Source: Brochothrix campestris FSL F6-1037 (GTDB lineage Bacteria > Bacillota > Bacilli > Lactobacillales > Listeriaceae). From it: DNA of 64,000 nt. The notes beneath the pieces are model-generated. The model had not been told where the DNA came from. It searched no databases and was given only the letters and a program-made list of their open reading frames with translations. Location: contig NZ_AODH01000022.1 of assembly GCF_000525915.1 (NCBI RefSeq), positions 62,001-126,000 of the forward strand. The letters run 5' to 3'. Of this stretch, positions 56,543 through 64,000 are shown piece by piece. Position numbers and translations under genes: made by a program. The first letter of the stretch is position 1, and each line of letters opens with the position of its first letter.

Positions 56543-58221
56543 TTACATTTTTTCAGGTGCAGAAACCCCAATCAATGATAATGCATTGTTTAACGTGATG
56601 CGAACCGCGTCACAAAGTGCTAAACGTGCTTTTGATTGTGCAATGTCGGCACTATCAATCACATGTGAATTATTATAAAAACGGTGGAAGGTGCTTGCTA
56701 AATCATGTAAGTAGCGCGTAATACGCTGTGGTGCACGTTTTTTAGCGGCTTCTTCTAATACACTTTGATAATCGCCTAACATTTTCAAGACTGCCAATTC
56801 ACTCTCATTCGTTAATAATGAAGCATCATAGCCTTCGTATCCGCCTGCAATTCCTTTTTCAACCGCTGACGCTAACATCCGACAAATCCGAGCATGCGCG
56901 TATTGCACATAAAACACAGGGTTTTCACTTGATTGTGAAGTTGCTAATTCTAAATCGAAGTCAAGGTGAGTGTCACTTGAACGCATCGCAAAGTAAAAAC
57001 GAGCGGCATCAAGACCAACCATCTCCACTAAATCACGCATTGTAACTGATTTACCAGTCCGTTTACTCATCTTCACAATTTCGTCGCCCTTCATTAAGCG
57101 TACTAATTGAATGATTTGAACTTCGAACTGATCCGCATTATAACCTAAAGCTTGAATGGCACCATTCATACGTGCAATATAACCATGATGATCCGCGCCC
57201 CACACATCAATTAACGTATCAAAGCCACGGTCAAATTTGTTTTTATGATAGGCAATATCTGGGAACAAGTATGTGTAGCTGCCATCTGTTTTAATGAGTA
57301 CACGGTCTTTGTCGTCACCAAATTCAGTCGAACGGAACCAAGTTGCACCGTCCTCTTCAAAAATACGGCCACTTTGCTTCATCACATCAAGTGTTGGCAA
57401 CACTTGATTGTTATCATACAATGTTTGTTCTGAGAACCAAGTGTCAAAGTTGACACGAAAATCTTTTAAATCGGTTTTAAGTTTAGCCAGTTCATACGCT
57501 AACCCTTCTTGGCGGAAAGTCGCTTGACGTTCTGCCGTCTTAGCTTCACCGACAAGTGAATCGCCGTACTTATCAGCCAACTGTTGACCGAGCGTTAAAA
57601 TATCTTTACCGCGGTAACCATCTTCTGGGAATTCCCAGTCAATGTTCAACACTTCATGGTAACGTGCTTCAGCTGATAATACGAGGTTGTTAATTTGATT
57701 ACCGGCATCATTAATGTAATATTCACGCGACACATCAAACCCAACTTTAGACATAATATTCGCCAATGAATCACCGATTGCTGCCCCGCGCCCATGTCCT
57801 AAGTGCAAGTCTCCTGTTGGATTCGCAGAAACAAACTCAATTAAGACGCGTTCTTTTTTGCCAAACGTACTGTTACCGTAAGCAGCTTTTTCAGTTAACA
57901 CCTGTGATACTACTTCTGTCAAATACGCATTATCGAGTGTAAAGTTAATAAAACCAGGACCGGCAATTTCAACTTTTTCAATGCTTAGGGCTGCTGTATC
58001 TAAGTTAGCAATCACTGTTTCAGCAATGACACGCGGTGCTTTTTTAGCAATTCGTGTTAACTGCATCGCCACGTTCGTTGAAAAGTCACCATGTGATTTA
58101 TCCTTCGGTGTTTCTAACACGATTGATGGCATATTTTCGCTATCAGTTAGACCTGCTGCAATGACTGCATCTGCAATCCCTTGACGGATTGCGTTTTTCT
58201 TTTTTGAATCTTAATGCTCAT
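56543..58221 (-). CDS. argS: arginyl-tRNA synthetase, indel near N-terminus
   Basis: ArgS charges tRNA-Arg. The open frame (from 58132) has [15 protein letters not shown] (class I HIGH variant), KMSKRTG and the anticodon-binding C-terminus, but lacks about 30 residues. The proper start is ATG 58221 after AGGAGG, overlapping the ywiB stop; its frame joins the main one if one T is added in the T6 run at 58200-58205 (or the T5 run at 58194-58198), giving [20 protein letters not shown]. This is a -1 indel, opposite to the others. Corrected length is about 559. Confidence 0.9.
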
Positions 58222-58669
58222 TTTTTTCTTCCTCCTCAATTCTGTACTTCATCTTAAAGACGCCCATTCGGTACTGCTCATCTTCACTGTATAACTCATA
58301 ACGTATCTCAATTTGATAAATACGATCACTGACTTGTTTGCGGTGAATCAACGTACGTTTTGTCACCATCCGCATCTTGCCTTGGCTCGTTTCATACGTT
58401 CCCACAGCTGTTGTTTCTGGAATAATGGGTAAATTCATATTGATGGCCCCACGACGAATAATTAACGCTTGTTCAGCAGCGAGTTTAATCGTTGTGCGCA
58501 CTTCATTCCCATTGATATATTCATTGTATCTAAGATATAAATTTTCTTCGTCTTCATAGACGCTACCATCAAAGAACTGTGCGACTTTTTCTTCCTGTTC
58601 TCCCGTAATCTCTGTTACAAGATTAATTTTAACAGGCTGTCGCTTCATTTCATTGTTTTTATTTGTCAT
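58211..58669 (-). CDS. DUF1934 (YwiB) beta-barrel protein
   Basis: DUF1934 proteins have a small beta-barrel like a fatty-acid-binding fold; their role is unknown. The 152-residue protein has VTEITGEQEEKV, YLRYNEY and GTYETSQGKMRM. ATG 58669 follows AGGAGG by 10 bases; a longer frame to 58714 would start in hydrophobic noise. It overlaps argS by 11 bases, the same ywiB-argS pair as in Bacillus and Listeria. Confidence 0.8.
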   Translation of the reverse strand: MTNKNNEMKRQPVKINLVTEITGEQEEKVAQFFDGSVYEDEENLYLRYNEYINGNEVRTTIKLAAEQALIIRRGAINMNLPIIPETTAVGTYETSQGKMRMVTKRTLIHRKQVSDRIYQIEIRYELYSEDEQYRMGVFKMKYRIEEEEKNEH

Positions 58670-58856
58670 GTAATCGACTCCTCCTAAAAACAATACCATA
58701 AGCCATTTTATCATAGTTTAATCGCTTTTTGATTGTTTATTCAAATTTAAATTGATTCTCGTCATTAACTTGTCATCATTTTCAAGCCATTGCTCTTTAA
58801 TTCCAGCCCTTTTTAGCGTATATTTAAGTTATCTTTAAGTTATTAGGAGGATGTCT

Positions 58857-59042
58857 ATGCCCATCGTAACAATTAAACTCATTGAAGGCCGTACAAATGA
58901 ACAAAAAAGTGCACTTGTCAAAGAGGTAACTGAAGCAATTTCACGCACTGCTAATGCACCAAAAGAAAACATTCATATTATTCTCGAAGAAATGTCGAAA
59001 ACAAATTACGCAGTTGCTGGTGTTTTAAAAAGCGATAGTTAA
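58857..59042 (+). CDS. 4-oxalocrotonate tautomerase family protein
   Basis: This 61-residue protein is a small tautomerase like Bacillus YwhB. Members use the amino group of Pro1 after Met removal. ATG 58857 gives MPIVTIKLIEGR with Pro first and the catalytic Arg at position 11; AGGAGG is 7 bases before. ATG 58851 would hide the proline. The natural substrate is unknown. Three and a half copies of a 118-bp repeat follow the stop. Confidence 0.88.
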   Translation: MPIVTIKLIEGRTNEQKSALVKEVTEAISRTANAPKENIHIILEEMSKTNYAVAGVLKSDS

Positions 59043-59044
59043 GT

Positions 59045-59445
59045 ACTAAAAGTGAAAGCAACCGTTTAGAAGCGAACAACTTGGAAGGGAAATGATAGCG
59101 GCTATTTTCCGTCGCTGACATTTTTCTGAAAGTTGACAGCTTCTGGTTGCTTGAACTGGATAACTAAAAGTGAAAGCAACCGTTTAGAAGCAAACAATTT
59201 GGAAGGGAAATGATAGCGGCTATTTTCCGTCGCTGACATTTTTCTGAAAGTTGACAGCTTCTGGTTGCTTGAACTGGATAACTAAAAGTGAAAGCAACTG
59301 CATAGAAGCAAACAACTTGGAAGGGAAATGATAGCGGCTATTTTCCGTCGCGGGCATCGAGCTTGAAATTTATGAGTTGCTTTAACTAGAGGAATAAAAG
59401 TGAAAGCAGCTCTTTCAATAGCGGCTAAATGCTCAAGAACCAATT
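59045..59445 (+). repeat. 118-bp tandem repeat, three and a partial copy
   Basis: Copies start at 59045, 59163 and 59281 with ACTAAAAGTGAAAGCAAC; a fragment with TAAAAGTGAAAGCAGC follows at 59398. Copies 1 and 2 differ at very few bases; copy 3 diverges in its second half. Within a copy AGCAACC and GGTTGCT, and GAAGC and GCTTC, can pair into a long hairpin. No stable reading frame runs through, so it is not coding. It lies between the tautomerase gene and its terminator. Confidence 0.88.
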
Positions 59446-59465
59446 TGAGTTTTTATACAGTCTGT

Positions 59466-59492
59466 AACAGTCACTTACGAGTGGCTGTTTTT
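59466..59492 (+). terminator. terminator after tautomerase gene and repeats
   Basis: AACAGTCACT-TACG-AGTGGCTGTT (one G-U) is followed by a T run on the plus strand. It abuts the corrected stop of the convergent gene. Confidence 0.85.
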
Positions 59493-59910
59493 CATTTAAT
59501 TAACCGTTGAATAACGCCCGCTAACAACGCTATCCGTTGTGTCTGTACTAATTCCGACACCCTGGGACTTTTCCCGTCATTTTCTAACAGTTGCAAAAGA
59601 CTCAAGACATCTTGTACTCTCAACGAGACGTTTTTTTTGTTGTTGCTCCGCTAATATACGTGAACCTAATAGTGTCAGCTGCTCCATTCGATAGATCAGT
59701 GGCACCGTTTTTAAAATACGGTCCAACTGTGTTTGCGCTGTTGGCAAAGCTACTATTTTTTGTGACTGCACCGGTTCTTGCTTCGTTTGTATTTGTTGTT
59801 CTTCCCATAAATCCGCTTCTAATTGATACTTCGGATCCATCCGTAAACTACGTAGCGTGTTTGTATTATTAATCGTGCCGTATGTTTGCGGCGTTTTTTT
59901 TTCGACTCAT
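59492..59910 (-). CDS. uncharacterised protein, two indels
   Basis: I do not recognise this protein. ATG 59910 after AGAGGTG gives MSRKKTPQTYGTINN if the T9 run at 59894-59902 is read as eight, then LRMDPKYQLEADLWEEQQ. A second T8 run at 59631-59638, read as seven, leads to VSLRVQDVLSLLQLLENDG and a stop at 59492. Uncorrected, only an 87-residue middle piece (59840-59577) is open. The corrected protein is about 139 residues, hydrophilic, mostly helical. It follows the HD hydrolase gene by 13 bases. Confidence 0.6.
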
Positions 59911-59923
59911 TTTCGGTCACCTC

Positions 59924-61240
59924 TTATTTATTGGAACAGTGCTGCATTACTAACTGGTGCAGCTCCTCTTTTTGTTTAGCTGAAGCTCTTAATTCGGATA
60001 CATCCGGATAATACAATTTAACGCTTGTTTTCGTTTTACCACTAATAGCCTTGACGAGTGGCGAACACACCGACAATTCAACTAACTGACCATCTTTTTG
60101 TTTAATATTAATTGGGAGCCGTTGATTTTCTCCCGGTCGGTACAAATCATAAGGTAAATCACTCGATGACTGCACCTGTAAATAATAAGTTGGATTATAG
60201 CCGATTTCACGATACGCATCTGCTAATTGCTCATAAAAAACAGTGTCCGTCTCAGGGTTATACGCACAGTATTTAAAAAGCCGACGATTCATAAAACGTT
60301 GACATAAATCACTTAATATCGTATCGTTTTCATCTTGCCAGATTAAAAAATGATAACGCATCACGCCGTCATCTAATTTCAAATAGTCGTTGAGCATCTC
60401 TGTTTTTTCAAAAAAAGCCTGTAGCAACAGCGGCTCTTGCTTAAACGCGTAGCCTTGTTGATGCAGTGCAATCGCACGTTTGAATATTTTGTTGACAATC
60501 ACTTCGGCACTGCGGGTGACTGGATGGAAATAAACTTGCATATACATTTGGTATCGGCTAATTACGTAGTCTTCTACTGCGTGCATCCCTTTAGCTTCAA
60601 TCACCACCGCATTTTGATAAGGCATCATCACTCGTAAAATCCGTTCAATATCAAACGTCCCATAACTTACACCCGTTGCATAAGCATCACGCAATAAATA
60701 ATCCATCCGATCCGCATCGATTTGGCTCGATATCAGATGTACAATCACTTGGTTACTGTAAGATTTATCAATGACCTGTGATACTTTCAACGGGAAATCA
60801 GCATGCACTTGTGCTAACACTCGATGCACCTCAGTTGTTTCATCCATGATAATTGCTTTTGTATACGCTTCATGATCCGTTCCAAACACCGCTTCAAACG
60901 TATGCGAAAAAGGGCCGTGTCCAACATCATGCAATAAGGCTGCCGCTAAGGCAAGCAAGTACTCTTCACGCTGCGCTTTCAATTGCCACCCAGACGCTGT
61001 TTCATCAGTAGCTATAATCCGTCGCATAATTTCATACACGCCCAACGAGTGAGTAAACCGACTATGCTCTGCTGTCGGAAACGTTAAATTAGTCATTCCC
61101 AATTGTTGCACTCGACGTAAGCGTTGCATCTCTTTCGTCTGGATTAATGCCCAAATCAATTTATCCTGCACATGAATGTAGCGATGAATCGGATCTTTAA
61201 TTACTTTTTCTTCCTTTAATTTTCCTATCATACAACTCAC
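59924..61240 (-). CDS. YwfO-type HD phosphohydrolase
   Basis: This 438-residue HD-domain protein is a dNTP or nucleotide phosphohydrolase of the dGTPase-like group. The HD ligands are in HSRFTHSLGVYEIMRR (about 59-74), ALLHDVGHGPFSHTFE (about 105-120) and SSQIDADRMDYLLRDA (about 180-195). The C-terminal part resembles that of Bacillus YwfO. It lies between lipL and the unknown gene. The preferred substrate is not known. Confidence 0.85.
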   Translation of the reverse strand: MSCMIGKLKEEKVIKDPIHRYIHVQDKLIWALIQTKEMQRLRRVQQLGMTNLTFPTAEHSRFTHSLGVYEIMRRIIATDETASGWQLKAQREEYLLALAAALLHDVGHGPFSHTFEAVFGTDHEAYTKAIIMDETTEVHRVLAQVHADFPLKVSQVIDKSYSNQVIVHLISSQIDADRMDYLLRDAYATGVSYGTFDIERILRVMMPYQNAVVIEAKGMHAVEDYVISRYQMYMQVYFHPVTRSAEVIVNKIFKRAIALHQQGYAFKQEPLLLQAFFEKTEMLNDYLKLDDGVMRYHFLIWQDENDTILSDLCQRFMNRRLFKYCAYNPETDTVFYEQLADAYREIGYNPTYYLQVQSSSDLPYDLYRPGENQRLPINIKQKDGQLVELSVCSPLVKAISGKTKTSVKLYYPDVSELRASAKQKEELHQLVMQHCSNK

Positions 61241-61252
61241 TCCTTTGGCTTA

Positions 61253-62077
61253 TTAATACGTTTTAATTTGTTCATTTCGTTTCGCTAACCGGTCGTTAAA
61301 AACCCGAAAACGCTCATGTTCTGCGGCTGTTAAGACCCGACTAGTCAGTTGGCAACCTGCTTGATTTAGCGCTGTCACTAATCGTTCATTTACTGCACCT
61401 AAGGTCAGTGATGTTTGTAGTAAGTCCGTGAGCGTTGCCATCACACGACTATCCACCTCTGGATAAGTGAGACGTGTTTCTTCACCACGACGACCGATTG
61501 CATAAAAATCACGAATTAGGTTAGCTCGCTTCGTTTGATCCCCCGTAATACTCAAGTAAATTTGGACAGCAATCGCACCATTGGCACGTCTTTGTGAGAT
61601 ACCCGCAAATTTTTTACCATCGATACTTAAGTCATAGCTTCCTGGACAATACGATTGAGGAATTTCCTTCGCGACGATTTGATCCGTTAAATCACTGAAC
61701 AGCTGTTGAATCAAAGCCTGCATCAGTTCATATCCTTCATTGATTCCCAATGGTAGGTTTATCAATAATGATAAGTTATAGACACCTTCATCCAATACAA
61801 CCGCCAACCCTCCAGAATTACGCATGACAACGTCATAGCCAGCATCCTTTAAAAAACGAACAGCCTCTTTAAAATATGGCAGACGTTGATCTTGGATGCC
61901 GACAACCACCGTTGGCTGATGCGCCCATGAATGTAGCATAGCTGCTTGCTCTGCTTGTTTTCCAACAGCCTCACTTAAAACATCATCCACTGCAAAAGAC
62001 GTTAATGCACTCGTTATGGCTAGTGGCTCGGCATCATTGAGCCAACCGCAATGACTCACTTCTGATAATACTCCCAT
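61253..62077 (-). CDS. lipL: octanoyl-[GcvH]:protein octanoyltransferase LipL
   Basis: LipL moves octanoyl groups from GcvH to the E2 subunits of 2-oxoacid dehydrogenases in the Gram-positive lipoate pathway. The 274-residue protein has the biotin/lipoate ligase fold with MRNSGGLAVVLDEGVYNLSL (about 90-109) and the catalytic Cys and Lys in SYCPGSYDLSIDGKKFAGIS (about 146-165), which separates LipL from lipoate ligases. ywfO follows 12 bases later, the ywfL-ywfO pairing of relatives. Confidence 0.82.
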   Translation of the reverse strand: MGVLSEVSHCGWLNDAEPLAITSALTSFAVDDVLSEAVGKQAEQAAMLHSWAHQPTVVVGIQDQRLPYFKEAVRFLKDAGYDVVMRNSGGLAVVLDEGVYNLSLLINLPLGINEGYELMQALIQQLFSDLTDQIVAKEIPQSYCPGSYDLSIDGKKFAGISQRRANGAIAVQIYLSITGDQTKRANLIRDFYAIGRRGEETRLTYPEVDSRVMATLTDLLQTSLTLGAVNERLVTALNQAGCQLTSRVLTAAEHERFRVFNDRLAKRNEQIKTY

Positions 62078-62168
62078 TTTTTCATCTTCCTCTACATCAA
62101 ATTCAATATCTTTATTATAACACGTGGTCTATAGCGCGTAACGTGATTTCATTTGTGAAAAGCACATC

Positions 62169-62196
62169 AAAAAAAAGACCAACCCTGCGGTTGGTC
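62169..62196 (-). terminator. terminator of ornithine carbamoyltransferase gene
   Basis: GACCAACC-GCAG-GGTTGGTC is followed by eight T on the minus strand. CTTCAGTCTC lies directly before it. Confidence 0.93.
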
Positions 62197-62267
62197 GGAG
62201 ACTGAAGTTAAATGCTGTTCTCTATCGTCACTGTTGATACAATACCCTGTTATCTTGTAGAGAACTG

Positions 62268-63252
62268 TCAGATTGTATAATAGCTAGCTACCATTATCGC
62301 CTTGATCGTATGCAACCGATTTTCTGCTTGGTCATACACTAGCGATGCTTCTGATCGGAAAACCTCATCACTAACTTCTAATTCACTCAAGCCATACTGT
62401 CGTTGGATTTTTTGAGCGACGGTTGTTTCTAAATCATGAAACGCTGGTAAACAATGGAGGAAAATGCTGTTTTTGCCCGTTTTATCCATTAGTGTTTGAT
62501 TGACTTGGTATTTATGTAATAAAGTGATGCGCTCTTCGTAAAGCGACTCTTCGCCCATCGATACCCAAACATCAGTGTATACTACATCAACTGTGTTTAA
62601 AGCAGATTGTTCCTCAGTGATAAAGTAACTCGCCCCTGATTTCTTGGCACATTGTTGTGCTAATTCTGTAAGCTCTACATCTGGTTGCAATTTTTTCGGT
62701 GCCAAAATCATCACATTGATTCCGACCTTTAAACACCCTATCGTTAAACTATTCGCCACATTGTTACGACCATCCCCAACAAAACAAACCGTGAGACCTT
62801 TCAAATAACCAAAATGTTCTTTCATCGTCAATAAATCAGCAAACATTTGCGTCGGATGCCATTTATCTGTTAAACCATTCCAAACTGGTACACCTGCATG
62901 CTTCGCTAATCCTTCAACAACCGCATGATTCGAACCACGGTACTCAATTCCGTCAAACATCCGACCTAACACTTTAGCCGTATCCTCTAACGACTCCTTT
63001 TTACCAAATTGAATGTCAGACTGACCTAAATATTCTGGATGTGCGCCCAAATCGTTGGCAGCTACTGTGAACGCCGCCCGTGTCCGTGTTGAAGTTTTTT
63101 CAAATAATAACGCTATATTTTTACCCGCTAGTAATGGCCGACCTTTGCCTGCCTTTTTTTTGTGCCTTTAGCTTGAATGCTAACTCTACAATCGCCAAAA
63201 TACTACTTTCAGTAAGTTGTGTATCTGAAATTAACCCATTTATGGTTACCAT
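62268..63252 (-). CDS. arcB: ornithine carbamoyltransferase, frameshifted in A run
   Basis: This enzyme interconverts ornithine plus carbamoyl phosphate and citrulline. STRTRAAF (carbamoyl phosphate), [18 protein letters not shown] and [10 protein letters not shown] (catalytic Cys) are present; the VSMGE and AFHD forms resemble the catabolic ArcB group. ATG 63252 follows AGGGGGT. A T8 run at 63154-63161, read as seven, joins [16 protein letters not shown] to the main frame and gives about 328 residues. No other arginine gene is adjacent. Anabolic (argF) use is possible; an ARG box overlaps the promoter. Confidence 0.85.
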
Positions 63253-63310
63253 CTGAATACCCCCTATCTTCTTCCTATTTCAACCCTACACTAAAACGGT
63301 TTTTTATTCA

Positions 63311-63339
63311 ATTATAGCGTATTATTATGCAACCATGAA
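63311..63339 (-). promoter_or_regulatory. promoter with ARG box before arcB-like gene
   Basis: TGCATAATAATACG (63331-63318, minus) matches 13 of 14 positions of the ArgR/AhrC core TGNATWWWWATNCA. It fills the spacer between a weak -35 TTCATG (63334-63339) and a perfect -10 TATAAT (63311-63316). A repressor here would block polymerase. Confidence 0.6.
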
Positions 63340-63340
63340 T

Positions 63341-63372
63341 AAAAAAAGTTGCCAATAAAACTTCATGGCAAC
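63341..63372 (-). terminator. terminator of small HTH gene
   Basis: GTTGCCA with TGGCAAC (11-base loop) is followed by seven T on the minus strand, 15 bases after the corrected stop. Confidence 0.88.
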
Positions 63373-63386
63373 GTGGATATGTATGA

Positions 63387-63654
63387 TTATACCTTTTCTT
63401 TTGATGACTCTTTGAAATCATAGGGACGGTATTTTTTACGCAACGCTTCTTGTTCAATAAGTCTTTTTTTCAATATCTGATCTAAAATAGAGTTTCACAC
63501 TGCCTTTTCGCACCTGTTCAATCTTATTACGTAGCACAAGTGAGTAAAGCGCTTGTTTTGTGATTTGCAATGTATCTAGGACTTCTTGCGTGGATAAAAA
63601 CTCATTGTCTAAAATTTCTAACAATTCATTGCGTTTCCATTTTTTCCTAACCAT
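63387..63654 (-). CDS. small helix-turn-helix-like protein, indel
   Basis: I do not recognise a family. ATG 63654 follows AAGGAGG by 8 bases. STQEVLDTLQITKQALYSLV (about 21-40) looks like an excisionase/MerR-type helix-turn-helix, followed by KGSVKLYFRSDIEK, a possible wing. The frame stops early at 63454; reading the T7 run at 63464-63470 as six extends it through RLIEQEALRKKYRPYDF to 63387, 88 residues, just before a good terminator. It may be a small DNA-binding regulator; no phage genes are near. Confidence 0.55.
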
Positions 63655-63749
63655 CGTATGCGCCTCCTTAAAAACATTTTTGAATCATATAACGAAAAAT
63701 TATATTTTTTAATTTACTACTTATCTTTATTCTACACTATTAGCGAAAC

Positions 63750-63790
63750 AAAAAGAATAGCTTTTTGTAATGTTTCACAAAAACTATTCT
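63750..63790 (-). terminator. terminator of the gene at the window end
   Basis: AGAATAGTTTTTGT pairs with ACAAAAAGCTATTCT (one bulge) and ends in TTTTG on the minus strand, 16 bases after the stop at 63806. Confidence 0.8.
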
Positions 63791-63805
63791 TTCGCTTCTT
63801 ACTAT

Positions 63806-64000
63806 CTACTTACGTCCTGTTTGTAACTGCTTCAATGCCTCGTTCGGAATTTCATTTTCAGCGACTTCTTCGTATGTTTTGACACCGGTTTTATGAATAA
63901 ACTGTGAGACTTTTAAGTAGTGATTCATTTTTAGTGGACGCTCTTGAAATCCCATGAATTTGAGTTTTTTTTTCTTTTCCAGCTTCATTGTAACCCGGCA
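63806..64000 (-). CDS. partial gene, C-terminal end, unknown
   Basis: The last 50 or so codons of an unrecognised protein (FMGFQERPLKMNHYLKVSQF to ALKQLQTGRK) run off the window edge. An ATG at 63988 would give 60 residues but has a poor ribosome site. If the T9 run at 63965-63973 is read as eight, as for other long runs here, the frame continues upstream as PGYNEAGKEKKLKF to the edge, so it may be the tail of a larger protein. Confidence 0.45.
   Translation of the reverse strand, partial: CRVTMKLEKKKKLKFMGFQERPLKMNHYLKVSQFIHKTGVKTYEEVAENEIPNEALKQLQTGRK

Noticed and set aside
59045-59445. CRISPR array
   Set aside because: Units are 118 bp head to tail without distinct spacers, and no cas gene is near.
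63387-64000. Prophage or mobile element at the right edge
   Set aside because: A single excisionase-like helix-turn-helix is not enough: there is no integrase, att repeat or phage gene in view.

Overview
The window is a block of housekeeping DNA from a low-GC Gram-positive bacterium. Gene order matches the Listeriaceae chromosome arm: argS-rpoE-pyrG-murZ-rho-rpmE2-tdk-prfA-prmC-sua5-glyA-upp-wecB-atp operon-murA-mbl-fabZ-tagA-menC-like-tagO-LCP-yvyE-degU-degV-comFA-comFC-hpf-secA-prfB-ftsE-ftsX-NlpC/P60-cls-minJ-phoPR-pst-phoU-csbA. Listeria has almost the same order, including a degU without degS and type B L31. Differences (no pstS next to pstC, no atpI, no ywlE, a lone ornithine carbamoyltransferase) make Brochothrix my best guess. 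This is inferred from memory of synteny, not from a search.

Layout. 1-3.3 kb: structured intergenic DNA, csbA, a YfbR-like nucleotidase and a Zn/Cd P-type ATPase with an ArsR-type dyad upstream. 3.5-10.1 kb: phosphate module pst-phoU and phoPR with a PHO box. 10.3-14 kb: a prs paralogue, minJ, cls. 14-17.1 kb: NlpC/P60 hydrolase with WalR-type boxes, next to ftsEX. 17.2-24.6 kb: yitT, prfB, secA, hpf, comFC, comFA. 24.8-32.8 kb: degV, degU, then the plus-strand genes yvyE, GNAT and LCP facing tagO, menC-like, tagA and fabZ. 32.8-42.2 kb: mbl, murA, DUF1146 and the F1Fo ATP synthase operon. 42.8-58.7 kb: sugar-nucleotide, pyrimidine, translation and cell-wall genes. 58.8-64 kb: a tautomerase with a tandem repeat, an HD hydrolase, lipL, ornithine carbamoyltransferase and two small unknown genes.

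The genes form functional groups: teichoic acid and wall synthesis (tagO, tagA, LCP, murA, murZ, mbl, wecB), wall hydrolysis at division (ftsEX plus NlpC/P60), phosphate sensing and uptake, translation termination and rescue (prfA, prmC, prfB, hpf), and energy (atp). Regulatory DNA is clear at several places: a CTP-sensing reiterative-initiation attenuator for pyrG, a programmed +1 frameshift in prfB, a PHO box, WalR boxes, an ARG box and a DnaA-box cluster beside sua5.

Two window-wide patterns stand out. First, at least twelve genes are broken by single-base indels, almost all +1 in A/T runs of 7-10. This looks like a sequencing or assembly artefact, and I give corrected gene boundaries. Second, several 3' untranslated regions share mosaic repeat modules (a CTTCAGTCTC motif before terminators, a GACTTTGGCTAC element, a 118-bp tandem repeat) that I cannot assign to a known family.
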